Part shown: positions 11,988 through 24,140 of the stretch, in pieces
Position numbering within the stretch: position 1 is the stretch's first letter
Layout: every line of letters starts with the position of its first letter
Assembly: GCF_030936135.1 (NCBI RefSeq)
Contig: NC_082596.1
Span: 98,006,449-98,070,448 of the forward strand
Direction: 5' to 3'
Length of the DNA: 64,000 nt
Origin: Gavia stellata
Lineage: Eukaryota; Chordata; Aves; Gaviiformes; Gaviidae
Position numbers and translations under genes: made by a program
The notes under the pieces: generated by a model
The model's input: only the letters and a program-made list of their open reading frames with translations
The model's database searches: none
What the model was told of the DNA's origin: nothing

Positions 11988-12845
11988 CTGTTCGTTTTAC
12001 AGCTTACTATCTGGATAAGGAAACCTGATAATGAAGTTGCATGAATGCAGAAGCAAGAAGATGGAACAACTTTCTATATCAAGACAATTTTTTTCCTTTT
12101 TTTATATAAGGGGGAGTAGAATGATGGGACAGATACTTTACATAAAAGGTGCCATTTGTTTCAATGATCTGATAGGGCTGCTATTGTGTAGTGAGAAATT
12201 GGTCCTGGGTTTGATTTTTTTCCATACACATTTCAGTGTATTTTAACACTTCCAGTTTTTATATTCCAAAATATACTGCTGACATGTATGAAGCAGAGAG
12301 GCCCTGTAATTAAGAAAGTATCCACAAAGAGGCACCAGCAGTAATTGGCTAAACATGACAGTCTATCTCATACCTTTCATACTGACTATTACAGTATGCT
12401 CTACCTGTTGCATTCTGAGTTGATACACCATGTCTGTATAACTCCAGACAGATCTTACCTTTTTATTGTGAAATTATGCTAAAATGTTGCTTTTCTACAA
12501 GTAAAAATCTGCTACAAACCTTTATTTGGTATGGTTTTTTTATCCCTTCTGTGTGTGGGGGGGTAGGGAGTATTTTTTTTTACCTTCTTGTTTTCTTCTC
12601 AGTGGAAGTCTTTGCAGTGAACTGTTAGTATCCAAGTGCTGTCTTTCAATGATACTTAAAAATCACTTTTTAAATGGAGGGGCAGAAGGTTAAATTAGGG
12701 GCCTTCATTAACACTGTATTAAAACAGTTGTTAGAAAGGAACTTACTCTGTGGATTAATTAAGCGAGGACTGTGCTAGGCTAAATGAACAGCTGAATGTG
12801 ATCTGTCCAAAGGACTGTATAACCAGAATAAAATAGCTTAACATT
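11988..12845 (+). other. TMEM14C: TMEM14C 3' UTR (predicted)
   Basis: From the TAA stop, the first canonical AATAAA is at 12827-12832, predicting a UTR of about 850 bases. The region is AT-rich with T runs and no repeat I recognise. An earlier cleavage through a variant signal cannot be excluded. Confidence 0.45.
12827..12832 (+). terminator. TMEM14C: Candidate poly(A) signal of TMEM14C
   Basis: This is the first canonical AATAAA downstream of the TMEM14C stop codon. Confidence 0.45.
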
Positions 12846-15318
12846 AGCACTATGTAATTCTGATCTTACAGGCTTATTTGGCAGTGGAATGTATCAGCAT
12901 TTTATTTTTATCACTTAGGGAAGTGGCTGAGCCTCTTCAAATCTGGCTTTACTAGGAAACCTTGGAGTCGGGAGAGTTCCTGGTTCTGCTGTGGTGCCTG
13001 AGGACTGAAGCGTGGAAGAGGCATCAGTGGCATCTGGTGCCTTTGTTGACACACCAGTCTCGATTGCTTCTCCTGCGCTCAGTCTCCCGGCTCTATTAGC
13101 CCAGCTAACATGGGCTTAGCACCGTGATGGAAGGGAGAGGCAAGAGATGTGTGAAAGAAAATCCTTTATCAACTTACTCTTTAGTGATAGATGATTATTG
13201 ATAAACTAGGATTCTTGCAGTGTGTAACTCATATTTTAAAGGGATATTTTATGTAGTGACTATTTAAGATTTTATTTTGGGACCTCTATACCATTGATTA
13301 TATCAAAACTTTGTCAACTGCATAACATATAATTATGGCGAAGCAGGTTTAAATTAACTTACATCTTATGTACAGTACTTCCCATTTTGTAGTGCTTAAA
13401 GGAATTTGTAACAATTCTCTCAAATTGTGCAAAACAAATATTAAACTACATAATTGCTGCATTTCATTGGTCACTTCAAAGCTTGTATATTCTGTTCTGA
13501 AAATGGCATTGAACAGTACCGAGCCAGAGTGACATTTCCATTGTCGTGAATCAGTGGAAAACCGTATCGTAGTAGATTGAAAGTTGTCATAGTAGAAAGT
13601 AGTAATTACAAACAGATCTATAGATGTTGGGCCAGTTGTGCTGTGTGCTACTAATTCTCTTAGCAAAAGATATAAAATTAATTCCAGGGTTTTGAACATA
13701 TTTCATATTGTAACCTCTCTTGTTTCCAGGCACTTAATCAGTAAATAACCTGATCTGTACAGGATGGATCTGCAGGGAGCAACACTAAAAACATGTAAAA
13801 GCATTCCTGAAATTCTAGTCTCAGTTATATCATAGACTCTTTTGACCACATTGTAAGCAGAATCCCAACAGAAGTTTTGTAATTACCTTTATGTATTTTA
13901 AAAAGCCCTATGCAATTGAATAGAAAATTCCATCCCTGCTATAGAATTTTCTAGAGCCATTCAAGACTTAAAGACTAATATCCTTTCTCCAGCCTGCCTG
14001 TGCTTTTAGGCTGATTGTTGGATAATCCTACAAGTTTTCTTTCCTATTTTTATTGTGTAGGTTTTGGTGGGTTTTTGCCACTGAGGGTGGTCTCTATGTA
14101 AATTGAGATTATTACTTTTGCATTGAATTCACTGCAGCCATGCCATAGCTTTGGTGAAACTTCATACTGTGAGTCAGCTTGTGTATGGATGTAATGTTTG
14201 GAAAGAGTGATTTAATTACTTATTTTTAGGAAATAAACTGTTAAAATAATTCTTAAATTAAGGCTACTCTATTCAAAGCACACTCTGAAAAGAAAAATGT
14301 TATTTTAGTGTTACTCATAGTATCAGCTGTCAGCACGAGCTGAAATGAGTACTGATTTTTTTTTAACGAGGCACAGGAACAGGAAACTAGTTTTACAATA
14401 CACAGACTGAGTCATCAGGGTTCCACAACTGAAAGTTTAGTCATGCCGCCAGAACTTAAATACATTATAGCAATGACAGAAGAAGAGAGTTTGGGTTATC
14501 AAACCCTTATTTCCCAGGGTGAAGACCCAGGCCCTCTGTTCCATGTGTTGCTGTCACATCTACAGTGCCTGGTGGAAGCTGAGTGGCAATAAGGGGGCTG
14601 TATAAGCGTACCTGTCTTTGTAATAGCAGTTGGTCACTGGAATTCTTGGAAAGCGAGAGATCTTGGGCTCCCTTTAGCTCCCGCTCTGGATGGGTTCAGG
14701 CTCCCTTTCCAGGAGAGGGCTCTATGCCTCGGGCTGTGGGATATCCCACGGGGGAATATTGCCTGGGGAAGCCACAGCGCAGCAGAGAAGAGAGCGCAGA
14801 GTTCCTGGGACCTGTGGGAACAGGAGCAACTGTTTTTTTAGTCTTATTTTAAAGCTAAACAGTAACTCCAAAAATGCAGAAACAGTCCTGAAGCTGAGGA
14901 ATGGAACCCAGGTTGCCCTCTGCCCAGGTGGAAAACCCATAGGACAACCTAAATTTCACCTATGCTATATGTTTACTTCTGGCTAACCCTAGGTTCTTTA
15001 CCATTCAGGATCTTAACCTGTGGCCTCCCAATTGCTCACACTGGGGCAGCACCAGGCGTGTACAGGCTAGGAATGTTACAAACCACCCAGCTAGTGCAGA
15101 TGTAAGCAAAGATTTTTTTTTTGGGGGGGTGTCAAAATCTTGTACGTTTGGGTGCCTCGATTGTGCCTGAATCTTCACGGTTACAGCAGAGAGACCTCCA
15201 ATACAGCAATGATGTACTGGGGCTCAATCGCAGTGCCGAGTTGAGGGGAGGAAAAGCAACTTTTTTACTCACCCGTCGATAGATGTCATACACTAAGCTG
15301 TTTTTTCAATTAATGTGA
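12846..15318. other. Intergenic region downstream of TMEM14C
   Basis: The region is AT-rich and has no coding exon that I can support. Reading frames of up to about 115 codons occur, but their composition looks random and no protein family is evident. Confidence 0.55.
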
Positions 15319-15520
15319 CATTTTCTTCACTGAAAGGGTTGTCAGACACTGGAACAGGCTGCCCAGGGAGGTGGTTGAGTCACCATCCCCAGAGGTGTTT
15401 AAAAAACGTGTGGATGAGGCGCTTTAGGGACGTGGTTTAGTGGTGGACTTGGCAGAGTTAGGTTAACGGTTGGACTTGATGATCTTAAGGGTCTTTTCCA
15501 ACCTAAACGATTCTATGATC
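15319..15520 (+). mobile_element. CR1 LINE fragment, 3' end
   Basis: A 5'-truncated CR1 copy includes 'CACTGGAACAGGCTGCCC', 'GGAGGTGGTTGAGTCACC' and the terminal 'TTGGACTTGATGATCTTAAG', ending with ATTCTATGATC. It has the same subfamily wording as the copy at 279-828. Confidence 0.85.
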
Positions 15521-16583
15521 CACAGGTAGCAAAATCTCTTTAATTTAGTACAAATCTGTAGTATAGTGTAAGAATACAAGTAACATTAGTAGTACAGACA
15601 ACTGCCTTTTACAGACTGGCAAAGGAGGATGAGAGGAGGATGGAAAATGTTTCAAGTGAAATGGTTTAGAAGGGAAGTACTCATGGGCTGTCCTACTTTA
15701 TCCCTTGTTCTAAGAATATAGTACATGACTGCTTTTAATGCGAAGCGTATCCCCTAGCTCTTGTTCTGCTGCAGGCTTCGAAAGTGCAATTTGCCATGTC
15801 CCAGTTCTGTCAGTCATCGCGCTGGGAGCTGCTGGCGCTCTGTCATCCCCGGCTGAGGGTCAGTCCTTGCTGAAACTAATATGGCCTGAAGTATTACACA
15901 ATTATCCTTTTGTGGTGTTAAAATTGCTGGCTTCTTGGCATTATAGTCATGCTTTCTGACCACACAATTTAATCACCTGGAAAAATGGGAGGGGAAAAAA
16001 AGGTCAGGAGAACCTCCAGGCAGTTATGACAAAAGAAGGAAAGTCTTTGTTCCTCCAGAATCCCTACAAGTAAAAATGGCAAAATGTTGCGTCAATAATG
16101 GCACAGAGACATCTGCACACATCTCCTGTCCTGCTTCCTTGAAATGCCATGCTGGAGCAGATCAAAGTAGTTACGGTTTAGTGCCATATCCCCAGCTCAG
16201 TCCAGCCCACAAGTGACGTTGAGTGTTCCTTTTAGTCTTCTTGTGCCTCTCTTCTGAACCTGTGAAATGGAGATAATGTTTTCTGTATCCCTTCCCTGTC
16301 TGTCTTCTACATTGCTGCCTTACACAGTGTGGGGCACAACATGTTCCCCACCCCAGAAGCAAGAATTGGTAGGTCTGATACTGTTTTATTGCTAAACCAG
16401 TCTTGTCCTTGTTTTAATTTGATGCTCTTTTAAAAAAGAAATATCTGATGAGAAATGTTATGGTAGGACAAATGTCTATTTCCCTTCTATCATTTCATTA
16501 AATATTAGCATTTGCACAGTATTTTGAGATCTTCTCCTGCAAGTACCATAACTAAGTTGAATTGAGTTTTAGTGCTGATACTT
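15521..16583. other. Intergenic spacer between CR1 copies
   Basis: About 1 kb of single-copy-looking sequence with no gene or repeat that I recognise. Confidence 0.5.
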
Positions 16584-16792
16584 AGAATCGCAGAATATCC
16601 TGAGTTGGAAAGGACCCACGAGGATCATTGAGTCCAACTCCTGACTCCACGCAGGGCAACCTAAAAGTGAAACCATATATCTAAGAGCATTGTCCAAACG
16701 CTTACTGAACACTGACAGGCTTGTGGCCATGACTGCTGCCCTGGGAGCTTGTTCCAGTGCTTGACCACCCCTTCAGTGAAGAACACTCTGTC
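16584..16792 (-). mobile_element. CR1 LINE fragment, reverse orientation
   Basis: The segment is the reverse complement of a CR1 3' region: AGAATCGCAGAAT, then TTGGAAAGGACC, GATCATTGAGTCCAACTC, and 'CTTGTTCCAGTGCTTGACC'. Where a CR1 would normally continue after 'AAGAACAC', the sequence changes abruptly into the T-rich tract. Confidence 0.8.
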
Positions 16793-17605
16793 TCTTTTTT
16801 TTCCTTGTTTTTCTTTATCCTTTTTTCTTTATTTTTTCTTTTTTCTGTTTTCTGGTTTTCTTTCTTGTTTTGTTTTTCTGCCTTTTTTCTTTTTCCTTTT
16901 TTTTTGTTTTTCTGTTTTTCATTTTTTCTTTTTTCATTTTTCTTTTTTCATTTTTAGTTTTTCTGGTTTTGTTTTTCTTTTTTTCTTTTTTCATTTTTCT
17001 TTTTTTAATTTTTCTTTTTTAATTTTTAGTTTTTCTGGGTTTTGTTTTTTTCTTTTTTCATTTTTCTTTTTTCATTTTTAGTTTTTCTGGTTTTTGTTTT
17101 TCTTTTTTTATTTTTTTCTTTTTTTTAATTTTTAGTTTTTCTGTTTTTCATTTTTCTTTTTTTTCTTTTTTTCATTTTTCTTTTTTCATTTTTAGTTTTT
17201 CTGGGTTTTCATTTTTTCTTTTTTCATTTTTCTTTTTTCATTTTTAGTTTTTCTGTTTTTTGGGGTTTTTTTTATTTTTCCTTTTTTTTAATTTTTAGTT
17301 TTTCTGGTTTTCTTTTTTCTTTTTTTTCTTTTTTTCATTTTTAGTTTTTCTGGTTTTCATTTTTTCTTTTTTCATTTTTCTTTTTTAATTTTTCTTTTTT
17401 TATTTTTAGTTTTTCTTTTTTGTTTCTTTTTTCATTTTTATTTTTCCTTTTTCTTCTTTCTTTTTTCCTTTTTTTCTTTTTCTTTTTTCCTTTTTCCTTT
17501 TTCTTTTTGCTTTCTTCTTTCTTCTTTTTCCCTTTTTCTTTTTCCTTTTTTCCTTTTTTCTTTTTTCCTTTTTTTGCCTTTTTTGTTGACCTTTTTTTCC
17601 CTTGT
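16793..17605 (+). repeat. Long T-rich / polypyrimidine tandem-like tract
   Basis: About 815 bases are almost entirely T and C, with scattered A and G. The word TTTTTAGTTTTTCTG recurs at 16951, 17023, 17075, 17129, 17189, 17241, 17292 and 17338, with a variant at 17403. Spacings are 46 to 72 bases, so this is a degenerate higher-order array and not simple poly(T). From about 17440 the tract becomes nearly pure polypyrimidine (T and C runs). Long phenylalanine-rich open frames here are a composition artefact. The left flank is a truncated CR1 and the right flank a CpG-rich patch. Confidence 0.9.
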
Positions 17606-17614
17606 TTGTCTGTT

Positions 17615-17775
17615 AGGGGCTGCCTGTGCCGCAGAGGCGGCGGGTCCGGAGGGGCTCTCCCTCGTGCAGAGCCGAGAGAGGGCGGCAGCGCTGCGCCGGT
17701 GCGGCCGCCGCTCCGCCCGCCAAGCTGGCGGCCGGGGGAGAAGACACCCCACCCCGAGAGACGGAGGCAAGGCTC
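17615..17775. promoter_or_regulatory. Short CpG-rich patch
   Basis: About 160 bases with many CpGs (GCGGCGGGTCCGG, GGTGCGGCCGCCGCTCCG) stand abruptly between the T-rich tract and ordinary intergenic sequence. It resembles a small CpG island and could be an unannotated promoter, but no TSS motif or gene is evident. CTGTTAG at its left edge follows an extreme polypyrimidine tract and so resembles a 3' splice site; this is suggestive only. Confidence 0.35.
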
Positions 17776-18190
17776 AATAACAATGAACAGCGCTTGCCTC
17801 CTCCTAATTTGGGGGTTCCCCCCTTGTAGTTACCTGACCTGGAGCACCAAACACCTTCCTGTGCTCACTCAGCCCAATATGAGCGTCCGCTTCTCCGTTC
17901 GTTACCTTTGCACGGGCCTGAGGAATGAGAGGGAATGATCGCGGGGCAAAAGGCTTCTCTCGCCAAGCACGCTGCGCCAGCCCAACCCAGTGCTGCGAGG
18001 CAGCTGATAATAATGGCGTGAAGAAGGAAAATAAAGACCTCCTGCCACTCTTCCCACAGCCCCTGAAGGAAACCGCTTTGCACCGGTGTTGGAAGTTGGG
18101 CCCGGCCTTTCTCACGTGCGCGTTTACAGCAAGGAACAGAACCTGCGGGTTCAGTCAGCCTCGGTGACGAGCGGAGAGGGGTTAGCAGGA

Positions 18191-18330
18191 CAGAATCACA
18201 GAATCACTAAGGCTGGAAAAGACCTATAAGACCATCAAGTCCAACCATCAACCCAACACCACCATCCCACTAAACCATGTCCCGCAATGCCACATCCACA
18301 CGTTCCTTGAACACCTCCAGGGATGGTGGA
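18191..18330 (-). mobile_element. CR1 LINE fragment, reverse orientation
   Basis: The segment starts CAGAATCACAGAATCAC and continues with TGGAAAAGACC, 'ATCAAGTCCAACCATCAACC', 'CTAAACCATGTCCCGCAATG' and 'CACCTCCAGGGATGGTG', the reverse complement of a CR1 3' end. It is a short 5'-truncated copy. Confidence 0.88.
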
Positions 18331-21300
18331 CAGACCTCCTTCTCTAAGAACCACCTTTAAGAACCACCTAAACATGATAGCTTTATAAGCAGTTGCAGTA
18401 TACCATCAGGGAGAGGATGTTGGGTAGTTTCTTTGGAGGTCGTGCTCTGTCAGCAGGGGTGTAACAACAGGGAATGGCTGGGATCGAATTATCCGCTGCT
18501 ACCTGAAGGCATCCCATCGGTAGGAGGGTTATTGGATGCGCTGAAATTCCTTCTCGCTCCTCTGTTCCCCAATAAACCTGCGTGCAACTTCCTCTGGGGA
18601 CGGGCCAAGTATCGCTCTATTAGTATGCAGCACCACAGCCCGCAGGGCAGAAAAACACACGCCAGGAGGAGAGAAAATAGATGAAAAGCAGCAGGAGCAA
18701 AGTAAACACTTTTAAAATTCGGGACTGAAATTTGCCTCCGCTGAGATTCCCGCTGGCCTGTGGGGTCGTGACAAGACCTAAAATACTCTGAGGTGAGAGT
18801 GGGGTTGGTCCGCTCACCCAAGTTCTGTTTTCAAAACAAAAATGAAGCCTAAACTGGGAGGTAGGGGAAAATTTTTTGTGATGGGGATAAGAACCTGAGA
18901 ATCACGGCAATGGGCACAGAGTGACAACGCTAAAATCCTCTGAAAGTATCCTAATCCATAAAGCTGTTGTGGAAATGATCTTTCCGGTTCTCTGAGCAGT
19001 TACGTATCCCTGGTGTTCAGCAGTGTGCTAGATGCTCCGTTCTGCACCGCATTTATCCTATACCCAGCAACGCCTCCCGTCCCAGACCCCAGCTCCCCTG
19101 CCAGCCCTGCAGCATCTGTATCAGCTGAGCAGCTGTCACCAGGTTTTCTCCTCTGTGGGCCACTGCCGTCTCATCCCTGCCAAACAACAAGGACTCTCTC
19201 CGTTCAGCTTACTCTTATAAATATCATCTATATAAATGTATTTACATATAAATTCATTTATTGATGTGAAGGACAGATAGGTAGTTTAGCAGCCAGTTCC
19301 TTGGGCAGCACAGATTGTCCCTGACCCATGCAGACCCAGCTTCAGCTACATCCTTCTCACAGCCAGGTCTGCATTCAACACACAAATTCACGCATGTGCA
19401 CAGCAACAGACAGTACTGCAAATGCACAGGAGTTTTACTTACACTTTTTTTAAGCGTTTTGTTTGCTTATGTATGTTCTTGGTATTTATCAGTGGATACA
19501 CCATTTATTTCTGTATATCCCATTGCCATACTGCCAAGCAAGCAACTATTCCTGATAGTCAATGGTAAAAGGCTGTAGACTTTCTGAGACAGGGGTGGCA
19601 GCAGCCTGCAATTATCCCTGCTCCTCTTAGCTACCAACCACCAGAGTACCAGCTTCTCTAGGGAATGGTGCATTACAAGGAAGCAGAAAATAGGGATAGA
19701 TTTTGTTAGATGTATTTGATTTATAGTATATATCCCACAGGATGCCCTTCAGGATCAGGACTTTCCTCAGGAGCATTCCTTATATGTAAGCGTTAACGTA
19801 TGGTGTCACCTGTAGACACTCGGTTTGCTTTAAACGGCATTGTCTGTAAGGACAGAGCAAAAGACCTGCTAAAAGAGGATGTTAAAAGCATTCAAATTCT
19901 TCCCTATCAACTGTAAACAGGGTGTGGTGCATATGTTAAAAACCCAGCAGGAAAGAGAAGAGTTAACGATTTAAACAACCGTGTTAACTAAGACCTAATT
20001 AGTGCTAATCTCCGGTTTTCTTTTTTGCCCCAGGAGCAGTAAGTGTACACAGAAGAGGAGATTTGGAAGAGTGGTAGTAGAGGTCAGCCTACTATTAATT
20101 GCATCTTGTTTAGCCAGGCCACTGCAGTTGACCTCATTCAAATCTTTAATTAACATCTTGGTTTAAAATCCAAGATGGCAACACCATGCAAGGTTTGTGC
20201 TCGCTCAGAGTCCTGCTGTCTTAATTTTGTCTCTTCATTCTTTATCAAACATGTATTTCATATGCAGCTGAACATTTAAATTCAGCTGTGGTATTGCCCA
20301 GAGGCAGAGTGACTCTTGTATTGCCATGCCCTGCCTAATGCCGGGTGCTGCACTGCCACTTCGTCCAGAAGATGTGAAGATGGCGTATGTCCCTGTTTCC
20401 GTCGAACCTGAGGGGAGTAGGATTGTGCGGCATCCTTGGGAGTAAGGGAAAAAATTAAAAGACAGGTGGTTAAATAAAAAAAAAAGAGTAACACATCTGA
20501 AGTGCTATGAAGATGTTGCCCTGGACGAAGGTTTCTGAGAAGATGATCCTGAGGTGTGGCAGGGCTAAGCGTTGCTGACCTGAGGCGTGCTGTGCCAGCT
20601 GACCCACCTGAGTTTCTGTCCTTCTGTCTTTAGGTTTTCATTTTTCAACAGAGAGATCTGACTGTGGTCGGCACTGAATCTATTTGCAGGTCTTGCCAAA
20701 AACCCTCTCAGAAATCCAAGTATTTCCCTACAGAGGACAACGTAAGGAGAAGGCATTTTTGTGTTAATTTCTCCTGAGGTTGCTCTGAAATTTATGGAAG
20801 AGGAGAAAACTGAAGCAATAAGCTTTCCTTTAGGTGCCTCTGGAGGCAATACTCATTCAGGCTTAGTTTAATCACCATGCCTGGGTAAACTAATATTCAC
20901 TAATCCACTCAAAATTGTTTTTTAAAGGAAATGCACTTATGGGATCCTCTCCCTGAAGACAAGGGGGTCCAAGGCACCCTCCACTCAACCGCTCTGAGAG
21001 AAGAGGTGCAAACAGGAGCAGGCTGGGATCTCGAGATCTCAGAGTCGGCGTCCCTATTCCCCTCCATCAGGAAAGTTTCCTAATCCCCAGGAGTTCCCTC
21101 TGCCTGGGAAATGAGGTTCTGCATGGTTTTGGCTTATGAGCAAGACTGACAGGAGAAGTCATCAGTAATTTTAGGCTGAAGTTCCCAACCGCACTCGTCG
21201 GTGCCCACGGCAGAGCCAGGAGAGGGGGCAGCGCTGCGGTTCGCCCCCACATAGTTAAAGACCTTGCAGAGCTGCTGTAAGGCATGTTGGCTACTCGCAG

Positions 21301-22800
21301 CTTGCGGGGATGGGGGGGCCAGCTGAGAATGACACAAGTGCCATCCCGCGTTGGTTATACCTTCTCCAGCCCCTCATACCAGTTAGGCACCAGCTGTGGT
21401 CTTTACCATGCCAGAGGACCTCTCCTTTGCCTTTGTACAGCCTGTCTCCTACAGAGGGGTTGGACCAAATTTGCCTAAAAAGAGGCATCTTCCTGGAGGA
21501 ATGTTCTCATGGCCTCTTCCAGGAAGTCAGTATTTTTTATTATCTGGTTTCCCAAAGAATTGAGGTTCATATAGTCATGCCATGTCCATCCAGCCATTCC
21601 CCTTTCTGCCAAAAGTTTTGAACTCCATGTCACCTTCAGCTGAATTTCCCAGAGAGGTAAAAGTTTCAGCAGCTTCTGTTCTTTAATACTTGTGAGAACC
21701 ATTAGCTGAGTAGAGGAGTAGAGGGAGAATTCAGCAGAGTCTGTTTGACATCTGCCGACCACCCAAGCACCATTGGCATGGCACTACACCACGTGTAGTC
21801 TCCTGGTGGGAGGGCAGAGAGAGAGAAGGGGCAGAACATTTTGGGGGCATCTGGGGCGTTGGGGCACGGGAAGGTATTGCACAAGAGGCCACAGGGAATG
21901 CAAGGAACCAGGCTTTGTTAGTCCTGCTGCTGATGGAGAAGTAGAAAAAAAGACTGTAGATAGACTTCAAGGATTATCAACACATTTATATCAAGGAAAG
22001 TGACTTTATAGTGCTGGGTTATAATCTTCTGTTGCTCTAGTGTTGCTGTTACCAAACCAGAGTAGGGCCTAGAGCTCCTAGCAGAGATGGAAATGCCGAT
22101 GTGCTTGTATGGATCCTTGCCCAGAAGTCTTTCACCCTGCAGAGACTCAGGGGACGGAAACTCCAGCCCGGAGTTCAAATCTTTACTGACTGATTTTGAA
22201 ACTGTTGTTAATGCATTTATTTCCAGATCCAGGAAAAATGAAGCACAATTTTGAGCCTGAGTGTATCCAAGGGGATACTTGAGAAGACCTGAGCTGAAAA
22301 ATTGGCCTTTGGAAAGGGAATTGCTATGATCATGGTGTGTTGGGGAAAGATACGTTTGTTGTGCAAGCCTTAACTTTCCTCTAAGGCAGTCTCAGAGGAG
22401 GGAATAGGGCTATACAGCATTTATTTACAATGCTCTGCTGTTCAATTCTGCAGGTGTTTGTCAGGGATGCTTTTGGGTGAGAAGCTGGCAAAACGTTGAG
22501 GTACGGAACCCTGGAGGGAGGGAACATTTCTAGTCTGGTGAATGGAGAGAGTCCTGGCTGGGGACCAAAGGGAAAATGGTGCAGCACAGTGAAGTACATT
22601 CCCTGGCTCACTGCGAATCCTGCAGTCATGGGCATTAGACTTCATTGCTACAGGCTGCATTGGGTCCCCTTACCTACTGGAGGAGGCTGTGAGGCTGCAA
22701 ACTTCACCACCACAGCCGAGAGGGCTCTTCCCTGTTTTATTGCTGTCACCTCCAGAATATCTTCTCCCTTTCCCTCTCCCTTCATATTTTTGACCCTTTG
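18331..22800. other. Intergenic region, no gene recognised
   Basis: Mixed-composition single-copy sequence. Reading frames on both strands stay near or below about 100 codons except for one around 22496-22945, and none shows a recognisable domain. AT-rich patches occur at 19200-19265 and around 20460. Confidence 0.5.
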
Positions 22801-24140
22801 GACTCTCTGCCCTGCTAGGTTAGGTGATAAAAGGCTCATCTCCACACACACAGGTGGGAGAACCCAAAAAACTCTCTGCCCTGGCTCCTTGCCGGGCTGT
22901 CTCCAGGACATCTCGCAGACTGAGGGGGTCCCTGCCCAGGGGTAGGGGACTCATCGTGAGGGGCATGGGATGAGCATCTTGGGGTCACACAAGACTTATT
23001 ACGGGAGGTTTTGGGGAGGAACCAAAGGTGAGGACAGGCACGGGTGGAGGTGCTCTGGGGAGGACCAAGTGTGGGAAAATAGAGGGATAAGGGTTTAAAA
23101 GGGACAGGTCCCTGGTAAGCAGGGGCTGGCCAGGACGCTTGTCTGCTCCTGACCAGCGCAGACCGCTGGGTGAGGGACTCCCTATCAGCGTGTGCCTGTG
23201 TGTTGGGGGTGCAAGTGCCAGCTGCTGGAAAAGGACCGGGGGTCCCAGGCACCCAGGCATCCACGGTGCCAGCAACTGGAGCCAGTCTGGGTGTGCATGT
23301 TGGCGTGTGATGAGGAGAAATATTGAGCTGGACTAGCTGGCTGGAAGGGTAAGTGGCCAGGGAGCCGGGTATGGAAGTGGCCGTAAGTCTGGGCTGGGTG
23401 TCCATGTGTCCTGTGCATCGGGCAGCTGGAGGTGCTGGCAACCCAAGGGGTCCTGGCCAACTGGGGTCTGCTGGGAGACCTCTGTGTGTGTCTCTGTGTG
23501 TGTGTACCTGCACAGGAGGCAACTGGAAGTGAGAGGATCCGGTGCCAGTTGCTGGGCAGCTTGAGTGTCTATGGGCAGCTACTGGAGGGATCCACATTGT
23601 ATTCATACATATATATATATTTTTTTTTTCCCCCACTAATAGATCTTCACCCTGATCAGGCTGAGAAGGGAATAGGACAAGGCTGTAGGTGCTGCATGTG
23701 TTTGCATGAATGCTGAGTGTTTCTGTACTGATCTCTGCGTCTGGCCGTGTGTATCTGTGTACGTACGTGGTGTATTCATACCTGTGTTCGTGTGTGTGTG
23801 TGCTTACTGGGAGTATGTTCTCAGCCGTGCTATGGGTTGGCCCTGGGGGAGTGGAACTGTGGTGGCCTCTCCTCTCTCGGTCTGCCGGATCCAGCAACCC
23901 CTAACTAAGCCCCACTGACCCTGCTGGAGGGTACCTGTAGGGTGCTGCGGCTCCTCACCTTTGGATTTGGGCCAAAAAGGCTGTGTTTCAGTTGTGCGGT
24001 GGGCAGGCTCCAAAACAAAACACGTCTCCCTTGCTCACCCAGAGCGGTGGGCACAGAGAAAATATCCCTCCTGTTGCTCTACGTGCTGAAATCCTTCATC
24101 TGTTTCCCTAACCATTTCCCTGCTCGCTGATCTGTGTGCT
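22801..24140. other. Intergenic region with GT-rich and AT microsatellites
   Basis: Short (GT)n runs near 23483-23508 and 23788-23802, and an (AT)n-T(n) stretch at 23608-23631, lie in GC-richer sequence. They create a long but low-complexity open frame on the - strand (22836-23897), described under rejected items. Confidence 0.6.

Noticed and set aside
16749-17081. Phenylalanine-rich open frames that could look like a membrane protein
   Set aside because: They are produced by the T-rich tract; no real transmembrane gene is implied.
22836-23897. 353-codon open frame on the - strand, the longest in the TMEM14C-GFOD1 intergenic region
   Set aside because: It crosses GT microsatellites that read as THTH-type repeats, is rich in Pro/Thr/Ser/His, and shows no domain. 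Composition explains it.
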